Source: Mikania micrantha
Lineage: Eukaryota; Streptophyta; Magnoliopsida; Asterales; Asteraceae
Direction of reading: 5' to 3'
Assembly (NCBI GenBank): GCA_009363875.1
Contig: CM018695.1
Span: forward strand, 48,903,161-48,967,160
Length of the DNA: 64,000 nt
The first letter of the stretch is position 1. Each line of letters opens with the position of its first letter. A program made the position numbers and the translations under genes. Of the stretch, positions 46,451-57,740 are shown piece by piece. The notes under the pieces are model-generated. The model was not told where the DNA came from. It saw only the letters and a list, made by a program, of their open reading frames with translations, and did not search any database.

Positions 46451-46798
46451 ATAGATTAAGACCTGTGTATAACACAGGTTAAGTTAAATATTTGAATTTA
46501 AAAATTATTTGTTTTAAATAACATAGTATATATTTTTCCAAAACTTTTTATAAAAAAATTAAAAAATTAATTTACAATGTAATCATATTATTTACCAAGT
46601 TTAATAAATTAATTAAAATTTAATAAGAGATAGAGAGTGAAAAAATCAAAGTTTAATTAAAAGATAATATACAATTATTTAATAGGAGAGAGATGCGAGA
46701 AAAATAAATATCAAGTACTCTAAAAAGTTGACATGTGTCATTTTAAAACCTTTATTTATTATATATTATAAATATAAATATAAATTATAGATTATAGA
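46451..46798 (-). mobile_element. non-autonomous Helitron, copy 1
   Basis: On the minus strand it starts TCTATAATC, followed by an AT-rich leader and AAAATGACACATGTCAAC. It ends with hairpin ACCTGTGTTATACACAGGT (46461-46479) and a degenerate CTAT in place of CTRR. No coding sequence. It lies directly next to copy 2 in the same orientation. Confidence 0.55.
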
Positions 46799-47665
46799 CT
46801 AGGTTATTACCCCGTGTAATACACGGATTGAATATAATATATTAAATACTTACTATAAAATTTTAGAAATTATAAAATAATATTTTAATATAGATTTATT
46901 AAATTACGTATGAATAAATATTTTAAGTAATAAAAAATAATTAAAATTTTCAAAAACTAAATAAGTGATACTTATCCTCTTGATTTGTAAAAATAAAGAC
47001 TTTATACTAACTGATGTTAAAACTTCAGTTGTTGTTCTATCAAAACCTAATTGTTTAACAAATCAAGAAAATAATGTATAATTTCTATAATTATTAAAAT
47101 TAAATAACTCAATTTGAAAATGTCATTAAACATAAAGAACTAAAATTCTAATTTTTTTCTTTCATTTTTATAACTCTTGGTTTTTAAAAGAATTATTGTT
47201 CAAACATTTTGTTTTAAGAAACATCATTTGTTATAAAACTCTCATTGCTTAAAAACTTTGATTTATAGTAAATTTTATAAATATTTTTTTTAAGAAAACT
47301 TGTGTTTATAAAACTTTTATTTTCTTAGATACCATTTCTAAATATTTCTTGTTTTTAAATTAAAGTGATTTTTATAAAATTTCATATTTTATAAACTTTT
47401 ATAAAGTTTATTTTTAATGAAAATATTTGATTTTTAAATTATAAAAAACTATTTTCTATTATAAAAAGGCAAACAATGTTAGTAGTCATTAATATTAAAA
47501 TTATTTAATACAAAAGAGAATATAATTATTTAATAGGAGATATAATATAATTAATTAAAAAGATAATTAAATAGGATTATAAGAAAATGACATGTGATAT
47601 TAAAAGCATTAGAAAGTAACAAGTGACAAAAAATATTTTTGTTTATTATAATAGAAATATTTAGA
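46799..47665 (-). mobile_element. non-autonomous Helitron, copy 2
   Basis: On the minus strand the 5' end TCTAAATATTTCTATTATAA is preceded by A. The 3' end has a palindrome CCGTGTATTACACGG (46812-46826) and, 9 bases on, CTAG at 46799-46802, followed by T. These are the canonical Helitron features, with insertion between A and T. It is 867 bp, AT-rich, without ORFs, so it depends on a helper. Confidence 0.65.
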
Positions 47666-48754
47666 TTTTATATGTTATATGGTTATATAAAAATTAAAAC
47701 TGATGGACATTTGGTAGCGTTAGAACCATTAAGTGTTGAATGGTTAAGATGATCTGAGTCATTAAATTAAGAGTTTTTAGTTCAACATCTGAATAAAATT
47801 ACAAAATACCTCATTCTTTACAAAACCCCTCTAAATGGCAGCCGACCCCCGGTCAATCTTTACAGTTGTAGGTTGTCGCCACCGGCTTTCGTCGTCTCCG
47901 TGAAAGAGGAACTGTCGGTTCGTTCGGTCAGCGAGAGAGGAACATACCCCAAACCGAAGGTCCAGTTTGAGTCGAGCAGTTTAAGAATCAGTTGGGGTGT
48001 TCAAAATATAAATACTATTTTAAAAAATAAAAATTTTCCTACAATTTAATTTTTATATTATTATATAACAGACAAAATATAAATAATTTATTATGAAAAA
48101 CGTTTAAAACCTTAGATCGAATCGTATAGGTATAAAAATCAAAGAATAAATCCAATTTTTTTTTTGTTTATTTTCCAACCGTGTATCTAGAACTTGGTTT
48201 TCAATTCGTTTAGACCGTCTCCAATGCATATTTTCTTTCATATGCACGTCCCACGTGGACAAGTATTTTTCTCACTGATGCATTGAAGATAAAAATATTT
48301 ATACTCACTTGCACTTCATGAAGTGCACTCAAGTGCAGAAAAAAGGTGGCCTATCATGTTAAAATTCAATGTTTTTTTAAAAGATAAGAGAGAATGCATG
48401 TGAGAAGGATGTGTTGTAGTTAAAAAGAGGAGAGCGAATGCATATGAAAGGAAAGAGTAAAATGCTGATGTGACAGTGATGACTAGGACGCATTAGTAAA
48501 TGCAGTCTTTAGCATTGCGGGTATATAAGACTTATTATTATTTTTCTTTTTTAATTTAGTTTGTTTGGTTATTTTTTATTGATATTACATAATGCGAAAA
48601 CACAGTACTGAATTATGAAACTATGAAACCCTAAATTGAGTCTTTCACACATTCGCTCGGCTCCTTGCACTTCCGATCGAATCCCTGTCGCTCAGTCCTC
48701 GCACCAGATCCTACATTCGACTTCTGTTTCTTCCGATAATTGTATAGCTCAATA
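47666..48754. other. upstream region of APO4, with possible MITE
   Basis: No gene is supported. A segment at about 48208-48530 begins CCGTCTCCAATGCAT and ends GCATTGCGGG, which resembles short plant MITEs with GGAGACGG-type ends, but the terminal repeat is weak. The bases 48600-48754 directly before the ATG are the likely promoter and 5' UTR of APO4. No clear TATA box. Confidence 0.35.
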
Positions 48755-50974
48755 ATGATGCTAAGGTTTGTTGTCATTTCCCGACATTACGGATCGAATA
48801 GAAGAGTCGATTTGAAGAAGTTGAGGCCCATGATTCTCAAAAGGATCGAGAATCGGGCCAAAGATTATCCGGTGAAAGCCATGATTCCTGTCGCCTATGA
48901 TGTTCTTAGGTCCAGAGCCCTTTTAATACAAGGCGTATCAACTCTTCTCCAAGTAATACCCATTTGGTCTTGCAAGTATTTTCTATCTCTCAATCATTGT
49001 TTTTGCATGTGTTCTGTAGTTTTCTTTTACTTGTGCATCTCCTAATGGTGTTGATTTGGTAAATTGATTTTAGTTAGGTTTGTTAATCGGGTCGGTTTGG
49101 ATGGCTTGAACTCGTACACAACCTTGTATGTAATTTCTTACACAACCTGAAATAATCATCTGCTTTTGGGTTGTCATATCTAACTTATTTATTAGTTGGG
49201 TGCAAGCTGGATCTATTTAACCCGTTTAATTACAACCCGTAAACCCAATATGACACATTTTGATGAATGGGTTAAACGAGTTGTGTTCGGGTAACATGAA
49301 TTCTAAGTGAGTGCGGGTAAGGGTTAATGTTATTGAAACAATAATGGTTTAAAAAAACGGTCTTAGGCAGCGCCTCGAGGTGAAACGGAGGAACAACGTT
49401 TTTGAGGCGGCGCCTCACAAGATCGGAAGAAACGCACGCCTCACTGGGCCGAGGCGGGCTGAGGCGGGATTAGGCGGTCTATATGGGCTGATGCTTTTTC
49501 TAAACATTCAAAGTCTTTTTGTGTTTTATGGACTTTGTCCTTTTTATGTTTATTAAATGATATTGATCTTAGTTATAAAAGCTCTTTAATTGATGTTTAG
49601 TATTTTTTTTTGATATATATATTATAAAAATATTTATTTATTTGCTACCGTCTCAGACTTACGCCTCGTTTCGTCTTGACGCGTACGCCTCGTGAGGCAG
49701 AGTGAAAACACCTCGAGGCGCGATTCCGTTCTTTTAAACCTTGGAAACAAATAAGAACGTGGGTTATATATATTTGTGTCAAATGCCAGACACATTTAAA
49801 ATCTTGTAACCCGTTTATCTGGACATTTCAAATGGGTTGATAAAGTTGTAAATAGGTAGGTATGTCAAATGGCCTGATAAAGATGTAAATAGGATAAACT
49901 GGTCATAAATAAGTCAAATTGAACTTGTAAGTTCATATTCTATATTTGGTACATATATCCCTTACTAAGAGCCTTTATTACATATTTACCTAACACTTAA
50001 AATAAATTACATATTTTAGAAAGTAGAAATATGTAATTGGCTTTTTTATTTGGATAAATATGTAACTTAGCAAGAGAAAATATGTAAATGTCCCTTTATA
50101 TTATTTCATTGTAATTTTAAACGGGTTTGCTGGTCAACATGTTTATGTTTAGCACAACCTGAAGACAGATCAACCCAAACACAATCTAGGTTAAACTAGC
50201 CAACCCAAAAAACGTTGATAGGAATTGTCACCCCTAATTTTACTAATATGCAGATTCTGTCCAGAGGTGTATATTGGAAAGTCTGGCCATGCAATCAAGA
50301 CTTGTCGTGGTTACAAACATCACGCGAAGAATAAGCTTCATGAGTGGATTAGAGGGGGCATAAATGACATAATCGTCCCAGTGGACACGTTTCATCTAAA
50401 GAACACGTTCCAGAATGTGATAAAACATGATGAACGGTTCGATTACAATCGTGTACCTGCAGTTATTGAACTATCTTTACAAGCAGGTGCTGATCCTAAC
50501 AATGTGGAAGAACTATCTCCATACAAATTTGAATGCTTAGGTGCTGAATCTTTGTCAAATGATGATCTAAGGTTAGTAGGTGTAGGAACTTTAAGGGCGT
50601 GGGAGGTGGTTAGATCTGGTGTCCAGAAGTTGTTGATGGTTTATTCGGCTAAGGTTTGCAAATACTGTTCAGAGGTTCATGTGGGCCCATCTGGGCATAA
50701 AGCGCGTATGTGTGGTGTGTTTAAGTACGAGGGCTGGCGTGGGACCCATCTTTGGAAGAAAGCGCAAGTTGATGATTTGGTTCCTCCAAAGATTGTGTGG
50801 TTTCGCCGGCCTCAAGATCCTATGGTTCTTGATGACAAATGGCGATCTTTTTATGGGCATGCACCTGCGGTGGTTGATTTGTGTACGAAGGCGGGTGCTG
50901 TAGCGCCATCAAACTATTATTGCATGATGAAACTGCAGGGATTGTCAACGGATGTTCCATACTTCAAGCCTTGA
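48755..50974 (+). CDS. APO4: APO protein 4, probably mitochondrial (2 exons)
   Basis: The coding exons are 48755-48975 and 50254-50974, joined through a GT...AG intron within codon 74, giving 313 residues. The start is the first ATG in frame. The N-terminus (MMLRFVVISRHYGSNRR) is hydrophobic/basic as in a mitochondrial presequence. It is followed by VDLKKLRPMILKRIENRAKD, a hallmark of the APO family. Two APO domains carry metal-binding Cys/His sets: C73, C76, H86, C91 and C209, C212, H222, C227. APO proteins are plant-specific RNA-binding factors; APO1 acts in chloroplast group II intron splicing, and APO3 and APO4 are the mitochondrial members. The family normally has about 330-340 residues, so this gene is full length or nearly so. 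The frame has no defects. APO3 is the alternative name. The intron contains two nested MITEs. Confidence 0.88.
49075..50236. mobile_element. hAT-like MITE in the APO4 intron (outer)
   Basis: Ends are TAGGTTTGTTAAT and, reverse-complemented, TAGGGGTGACAAT (9 of 13 matching). The 8-bp flanks are ATTTTAGT and ATTTTACT (one mismatch), as for hAT elements. The interior is rich in GGGTCGG and AACCCG words. It is 1162 bp including the nested insertion. Removing it leaves an intron of about 110 bp. Confidence 0.55.
49343..49743. mobile_element. hAT-like MITE nested in the intronic MITE
   Basis: The ends AATGGTTTAAA and (reverse-complemented) CAAGGTTTAAA belong to a terminal inverted repeat of about 32 bp that runs into CGCCTCGAGGTG on both sides. 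The flanks are GAAACAAT and GAAACAAA (7 of 8). The interior has many GCCTC/GAGGC words. 401 bp. Confidence 0.7.
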
Positions 50975-52959
50975 GGTTGACTATTTTTTTCCTTCGACTA
51001 GGTGATGTGGTTTAAGCCAAACTATGTCAAATGTAACATGCTCGAGGCGCACTTGACCATAGCATCCGGCTTCAATGTGGCATGCCTTTGCTGATGTGAC
51101 GGTATTTAAACCCCCCATCAACTTCTTTTACATGCAAGTATTCGTTTATTATTTACGAGGTTAAAAACCCGTGTATTACATAGGCTAAATAATTAAAATA
51201 TTACAATTAATAATTTACTTATACCCTTTTTATTACTGAAATGAAAAATGAATTTAAATAAAGAAAACTGTAAGTAGGGAAATAATAATAAGATCTTATT
51301 ATAAAATATAAAATGTATTAAGTAAAAAATGAACACGAAAACAAAAAATCGGTGTTCTAAAACATTTTTATTTATCATAATTAAGATTATGTATACATTT
51401 ATGATTATGTTACGATAAAGAAATTGAAAAGAATCGAAAGAGGGGGAACAAATCAGTTCATTATCGAGGTCTCGATACAATGGTTACAACAAATTATATC
51501 AAGTATTGTTCTAAATTCGTTTAACTATTTTCTAAACCCCCCCAACAAACTATAAGAAAAACATACAAGCCCCTTATTTATTGCAAAGACACAAATTATA
51601 TGTAACAGATTGTTATAGTATATATTTACTAATGAGAAAAAAAAAAAAGAAAAGAAAAAAAATATATAAGGGGACTAAATTACCACCCTAAAGGATGTTG
51701 GAACATGATATAACAAGGTTACCATGGAAAAATTGAGAAAATCTAAAATTAAAAAATAAAAACCATTGATTTCAACTAAACCTTAAAGATATAAAAACCA
51801 TCTTCTGAAAATATAAAACTATAGAGTTCATTGATATATCATACAAAGGGGATTGAATAGAAAATCCTTAATAAATGCATTTATCAAAAAGAAAAAAAAT
51901 AGTCATTCAAACTTTTAAATATACTCTTAAAAATACATCCATATCTGCATCCACAACCCATCAGGCCATCACTATGAATAATACAAATATCATATGTGTG
52001 AACAAGACTTCATGTGGACTAGCTACAAATGCAAAATATATGTTATTCTTACATCTTATTGTGAGCATAGTTGTCAAAAGCCCTTCGGCGCTCGTCTAGA
52101 TGAAAAATAGCCAGGCGCATGAAAGGCAAAATAATGGAAAATCTAGCAAACTTTTGGAAAATCCGAAAAAGTTCAAAAAAAATAAAACCATAAAGCAGTC
52201 TAAAATATAAGGAATGGTTTGAAAATATAAGGAATGGTATTCAACATCACACAAAAGCAAAAGCAGTCTAACATCACACGAAAGCAAATCATTTGAATTT
52301 GTTTGAAAGCATAAGGAATGATATTCAACATAGAATAATGTGACATATTAGAATCATTTAATTTGTAAGATGTTTTGTGTGATATGATTAGGCCTATAAG
52401 TGTTTGCACTCTCATCAGAAGTCCCTAGAAAAGTTAGACAGGTCCCACAGTACCTTAGAGATTTTACAAATAGGTACATAGACATTAATTCCAACCAACG
52501 GTACTAAACTCTTCCAATTAATATATATCCATCTCACAAATTTAATTCTAATAGTATCTTATAATCAATATTGGAATTCCTACATTTTCTAAGAAATAAT
52601 ATTAGACATTAAGTCTAATGATTTCAAATTTCAAACATCTAAATATATTTTACGCGTACATGAGTTAGAAGTTGATTATTCTGAAGAAATGTCTAAGTCA
52701 CATTGTAAGAAGTTGTCTTAAGCTAAGACATTCTTAGCTAAGCGTAAACAAAGACATTTTATTAGCTATGGTTTATAAGAAAAGAAGTTTTTCGTCTATG
52801 GTAACAATTAAATATAATATAAAACACATATTGGATAATCATAGTATATAAGCAATTAATAAACAAACTAGTGTAATACTAGAAAATCTCATATTTAGGG
52901 TAAGCTTATTTATAATCCTGGCCATCATTTTCTAATAACCTTGATCTTTATTAAAATTG
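50975..52959. other. 3' flank of APO4 and AT-rich intergenic sequence
   Basis: No gene is supported. Near 51150-51170 the sequence CCCGTGTATTACATAGG resembles the Helitron hairpin at 46812, though the following CTRR is degenerate. Near 52075-52125 GCGCTCGTCTAG...CAGGCGC looks like a MITE end. A local duplication of ATATAAGGAATGGT words lies at 52200-52330. Confidence 0.4.
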
Positions 52960-52973
52960 TTCTGATTCAAATC

Positions 52974-53694
52974 TGTCACACCCTGACCAAAGGCGGAACA
53001 TGTCGGAGCACGAGTTTGATTTCTTATTAGCTCATAGTGCTATTATAACGTTTCAATATTTAAGGCATCATTATTTACAACATAAACAAAACCTTCATTA
53101 AAACATAATAAAATACTACTTGTATTGAATATCCAAACTATTACAATTGAATGCTAAATTATCGTTTTTAATTTAACGGGGTCTACTAATGCTGATTATA
53201 TGCCTTAAGCATACCTTCTTTAGCCTTTTACACACGTAAAATTAAAGGTTTGTCAACTATTTGCATAGTTGGTAAAGTCACATACTTAGTTAAATAATAC
53301 ATAGAAAAAAATTGCAAACCATAGCCTAACTAGATACTGTATCAAAGACATTGCATGAATACAAGATTGACAAATAACCAATAGTGTCGAAACAAGTATC
53401 CTTACAACATGTTAATTCAAATATAACAATACTATGAATTAACATTTGTAATTCAACAAGTTTGCTATGTGTACTTTTTATCTTCTTCACACAGTGGAAA
53501 AAGCCAATACGAATATGATATATAACATATCTTATGTTACTAAGTACTAGCTTGATTGACTGTCAATACACATAGAATCAACATATTGTATAAAGCATAG
53601 CATCTAACACATAAACTAACCAGGTCTAAGACTTGTATCATGGTTTGAATAATTGCTAGAATTAAAACAAGTTTGAATAGGTACGAGTGTAACA
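52974..53694 (-). repeat. degenerate gypsy LTR remnant
   Basis: It begins TGTCACACCCTGACCAAAGGCGG, a typical LTR head. The preceding TTCTGATTCAAATC resembles a decayed PBS. A TGTAACA at 53688-53694 could be its other end or the start of a further LTR (TGTAACACCCCTAAG). No coding sequence is nearby. Confidence 0.4.
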
Positions 53695-53764
53695 CCCCTA
53701 AGTTTGTATAATAAATAAAATAGAATATTGAATATTCTATTTATTCAAACGATAACTATGAACC

Positions 53765-53880
53765 GAGAACTCCTTAGAGCAACCTCTATATCTCAACTAC
53801 GACATGGGAAAATTGTGTCCATCTTTTCTCCGGACCTTACTAAAAAGTGGAATATACTGAGTAAGTTTGTTTGTTTGCTT
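53765..53880 (+). mobile_element. diverged Au-like SINE
   Basis: The words GAGCAACCTCTATATC, ATCTTTTCTCCGGACC and AAAAGTGGAATATACTGAG, ending in a TTTG-rich tail, are a decayed match to the SINE at 43774-43893. Confidence 0.5.
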
Positions 53881-54505
53881 GTTTGTTTATTTCTTTTATA
53901 AAAAAAATCTATTGTAATAAAAATATTAATTTAGGAATAACCTTTTAGCATAACTATTTATTTTAGAGAATTTATAAATTTGTTTTACGTCTTTTGTGAT
54001 AAAAATTACACATGATTTATTTGAACTTTTATTAACGAATTAAATGTTTTAAAATAATCATTTATAAGATTCTAAAAATATTTAAAGGATCCTGTTTAAA
54101 CAATTATTTTAGATTATTTCAAATTATTTAACTTTTTATTTTTAAATAATCTTTATGTTCATTTCAAAAATCTAGAAGATAATATTTAAGATTGAATATT
54201 AATATGTATTAAAATGTTAAATATGTTTTTTTAAATTTTGAAAATATGCTTATTAAAATAGTTTTTCATGTTAGTCTAAAAGATAATATTTTTAAAGTTT
54301 GGATACTAATAAGTAAATAGGTATTGCATTGTTTTAGAGAGTGTTTTTATGAATTTTGAAAGTATAATATGGTTTTAAGTATGTTTTTATGAACCAAATA
54401 GATTGTATAATAATAAATAATTTGAATAAACTGTTACAGATTAATGAAATATAAATTTTATGATTTTTAAACTTATTTTTATATAAATTTTATGATTTCT
54501 CTATT
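53881..54505. other. AT-rich stretch, nothing recognised
   Basis: It has poly-T and AATATTT words and no ORF. It separates the SINE relic from the inverted gypsy duplication. Confidence 0.4.
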
Positions 54506-55825
54506 TTCAATCAACTTATAGTATATATGTCATTTAACTTACTAGAATTTAAACTAATTAAATGCCTAAACTCAATTGAAATGAAACTTCTATCAACACC
54601 GGTATCAAATAAAATGAAAGCATTGTTATTATTGACAAGAAACGTACCTGTCACAGTGTGTGAGTCTTTACGAGCTTCTCCTACAAAAGAACGACCACGT
54701 GACTAATTACTATTTGCATTTTGACATCGTTTTAATTTAGGACATACGTTCCTAAGATGTTGATTACTTTCACACTCATAACATACCCATGCACTTTGTT
54801 TTTGCATCTGTTCGACATATGCCCAACTTCTTGCATTTGTGACAAAATTACACTCACCAAAATGATGTAAATTGCATTTACTACATTTTGGTTTCTGTCC
54901 TTGATAATTTTTATTCTCTTGATTGTGTCCTTGACTGACCATGACAAAGTTTTTCACCACTTTTGGTCGTTTGTCAAATTTTCCTCCATTCTTTTTCCAA
55001 GGTTTACCTTCAAATTTCCTCTTTTTTGTTGATCTTGTTTTACTCAGAGACCTATTTCTCACAATTTCATCTGTCAAGTTTCCTGGCAACAAGATTGCAC
55101 TATGAAGAGTTGTAGGTTTTGATGATGCTACCATTCCTCGCATTTGTGGTGGTAAACCCCAAATATACCGCTCAATGCAACGGTGTTTTGGCCTAACCAT
55201 GCAAATTGTGCCAGTATATGAAATTTGTTTGGATACTCCAAATGAATAGATCCAACCATCGTGTGATTCCACAACTCATGTTCAATTTTCTTAGTCTCGC
55301 TTTGTGGATAGAAGTTTTCAATTAACAGGATCTTCAAATCATTCCATGACGTAGCATTAATTGCAGCAATGCCTCGAGATTTCACAACAGAATTTCGCCA
55401 AGTTAAAGCTTGATATTGGAAAGAGCAAGTTGAATATTTAACCACATCAGTTTCTTGACATGCGCTAATATTAATCACCGTCTCCATTCTCTTGATCCAT
55501 TTCATAATTCCAACCGATCCTTTCATGCCTTTGAAATCCATAGGTTTACAAGACATAAAAGTATTATAAAAAAACCTTGACCTTGTTATTGCCTTCAAAC
55601 GCTACTATTGTGATCATTGTTGTGATGATTATTATTATTGTTGGTGTTGTAACTGTTATTATTGTCGTGGTTATTTAATCTGAGCGACTATTGTGGGTAT
55701 TGATGCTCTAATCTGCTCAAAAACAGTACGTGCAATATTTGCTTTTGATAGAACATTATTGTTATTTGGTCCTGAACACGAACCATCTTCTGTTCCAGAT
55801 GTGTTTTCCATTTCCATATATTTAC
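54506..55825 (-). pseudogene. gag-protease of the left arm
   Basis: The ATG is at 55811-55813 or just upstream (MENTSGTEDGS). A stop follows QIK at about 55675, then the Gag core (CKPMDFKGMKGSVGIMKWI, 55500-55550), a frameshift near 55200-55230, RCIERYIWGLPPQMRGM, and zinc-knuckle-like sets (CSKCNLHHFGEC; CYECESNQHLRNVC). A stop comes before the protease (TGTFLVNNNNAFILFDTGVDRSF, with the usual DTG). Protease sequence is cut at 54506. Never functional in its present state. Confidence 0.8.
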
Positions 55826-56072
55826 ACACATATATATGAAGTTATTATTAGTATTATTTTTTATTAATTTAATCAACTCATGTTTCAATAATAAACAAGA
55901 ATAATTACAACATAACCATATTTTGTTAATTTTCAACTTTTATACCATATCCAAACAAAATTTCGATAGCATGCCAGTTTAGACAGGAGTGATAATCACC
56001 TTCTGTCTAGTACATAAAATACTATCTACTACAAAATATAACTAGAATAATATGTCCAACTAACGTGTAAAT

Positions 56073-56759
56073 TAGGGCTGTTCAAATTGCTCGCCGCTCG
56101 TTGCTCCTTCGTCACTCGCTCGGAGAAAGCTCAGAAAAAACTCGTTCGATTTATAAACGAACTGAGCAGGAGCCAAGGTAAGCTCGCTCTTTGCTCACTC
56201 GAATAGTTGCTCGATTGGCTCGCTCGGTTGGCTCGTTTGCTAAAGTATAACTGAATTATATATAAAATATTTTATTAATGTATAACTAATATAGTTTTTT
56301 TATATTTAAACTACTTTCAAAAGACCCAATATCTAAATAAACAAATACCTAATACTCAAAAATTTAAATCTAATTTTCAGATCCATTTGTTTCACTTTTC
56401 ACGTTAGAATTCAATTCTCGAATGCTCAATACTCAGCCGTTTGTTTACTCCCAGCTGTGATTTTTTTTATTTAGACTAGTATGGATGTTTGGATGTGTTT
56501 TTAAAGGTTTAGACTACTTGGATTATGTTTTGAAAAAATTTCTGTCATTGCTTGAGATTATTGCTATCGAACATAACTTCCTTTAATCTTAGATTTGATT
56601 GTTTGTGTTTAGAATTATTAGCTGCTAATGTGAGTATTGATATGTAACTACAATAGCCAACTAGATTGCAGTTGATAGTTATTCGTGACATTAAATTTTA
56701 TTGAACTGAGCAAAACTGAACCAAGTCGAGCCGCTCGGTTTAGCTCGTGAACAACCCTA
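56073..56759. mobile_element. hAT MITE in the left arm
   Basis: Ends are TAGGGCTGTTCA and TGAACAACCCTA (11 of 12 complementary). The perfect 8-bp target duplication is GTGTAAAT (56065-56072 and 56760-56767). The interior is rich in GCTCG/CGAGC words, typical of a widespread plant hAT MITE group. The right arm (near 59019, TATTTACACGTTAG) shows the empty site. Confidence 0.9.
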
Positions 56760-56767
56760 GTGTAAAT

Positions 56768-57721
56768 ATAAGTACTACAACTATAAGTAACAATCCAGAT
56801 ATACAACCAGTCACAAACTGCTTCATCTGTAGATCTATCATCTTAAAACAACGAAACATGTCCAACTCTCCTCGAGCAACTGCAAGCTCTGATCGTGTCA
56901 AATGAAGATTATAATCTATATCATTAACACGTCTAGCTAAATGATCAGTGTATCTAGACTGCCTCTCAAACACTTGTTCCCAATCTTGCCTCCATCATGA
57001 ATAACGACTCCAACGAATATCGTCCTTAGTCAAGACAGGTTCTCTCTGTGTAGAAGGTGAAGATGTATGAATGTGTGGCTATGGTGGTGGTATAGGGTGC
57101 TCTGGTTGTCGTGGTGGTTCCTGTGGTGGAGGAGCAGATGAAGTTTCACCAACCTCATATGTTGAAGGTCTCTCCTCGCGATTAGAAAATGTAACCCTAG
57201 TAATGCGTCCCACACACATTCTAGCCGTGTGTCTTATACGTGGTCCGCTATGTAGAAATGTGGAAGCATTAGGTGATGTGATCGTAATGTTGTCTCAATT
57301 GGTACTATAGGTGAACGAGATATGCGATATCCCTTAGATGCCTCATCCTGAGATGCGATTACTCAATGTGCTGGTACAAATGGTTTATATTCTTCCTCAA
57401 ATTGATCATCGGGTTCTAAACTAGAACCCCTAGGTGTATAAATAGGTGAAAAATGTGGTACTAGTGATGAGTGATGAATAGAAGAAGGTTGATGTATTGG
57501 TGAAGTGTGAGGTATATGTGAGGGATGATGACCTGGGATGACTCACGTATTGGAGAAATAGGAGAATGTGGGGATGACTGATGTGTGGGTGTTTGTTGGT
57601 GATGTGGTGATGTGGTGATGAAGGTGGCATAGAAGAACACCTATCTGAATCCTCTTGTGGTTCCTCGTCAGATACTCTTGTATGAAAAGAGGATGCAAAA
57701 GATGGAATAGGCGACTGGTAC
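56768..57721 (-). pseudogene. extra ORF of the left arm (acidic start, C-terminal membrane segment)
   Basis: The start side reads SIPSF-like words (PIPSFASSFHTRVSDEEPQEDSD) and becomes out of frame in low-complexity His/Ser/Pro sequence. It ends in VFERQSRYTDHLARRVNDID and a hydrophobic segment (GCISGLLLIVVVLIFTL) that would span a membrane. The final codons are now interrupted by the MITE at 56073-56759. A TGA after RWSRYS (about 56995) breaks it; the right arm has the same TGA. Confidence 0.6.
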
Positions 57722-57740
57722 AACTATGGTTGAGTCATCT

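Noticed and set aside
51193..51480. Hydrophobic ORF on the minus strand
   Set aside because: AT-rich, Ile/Phe-rich translation typical of non-coding sequence, with no support.
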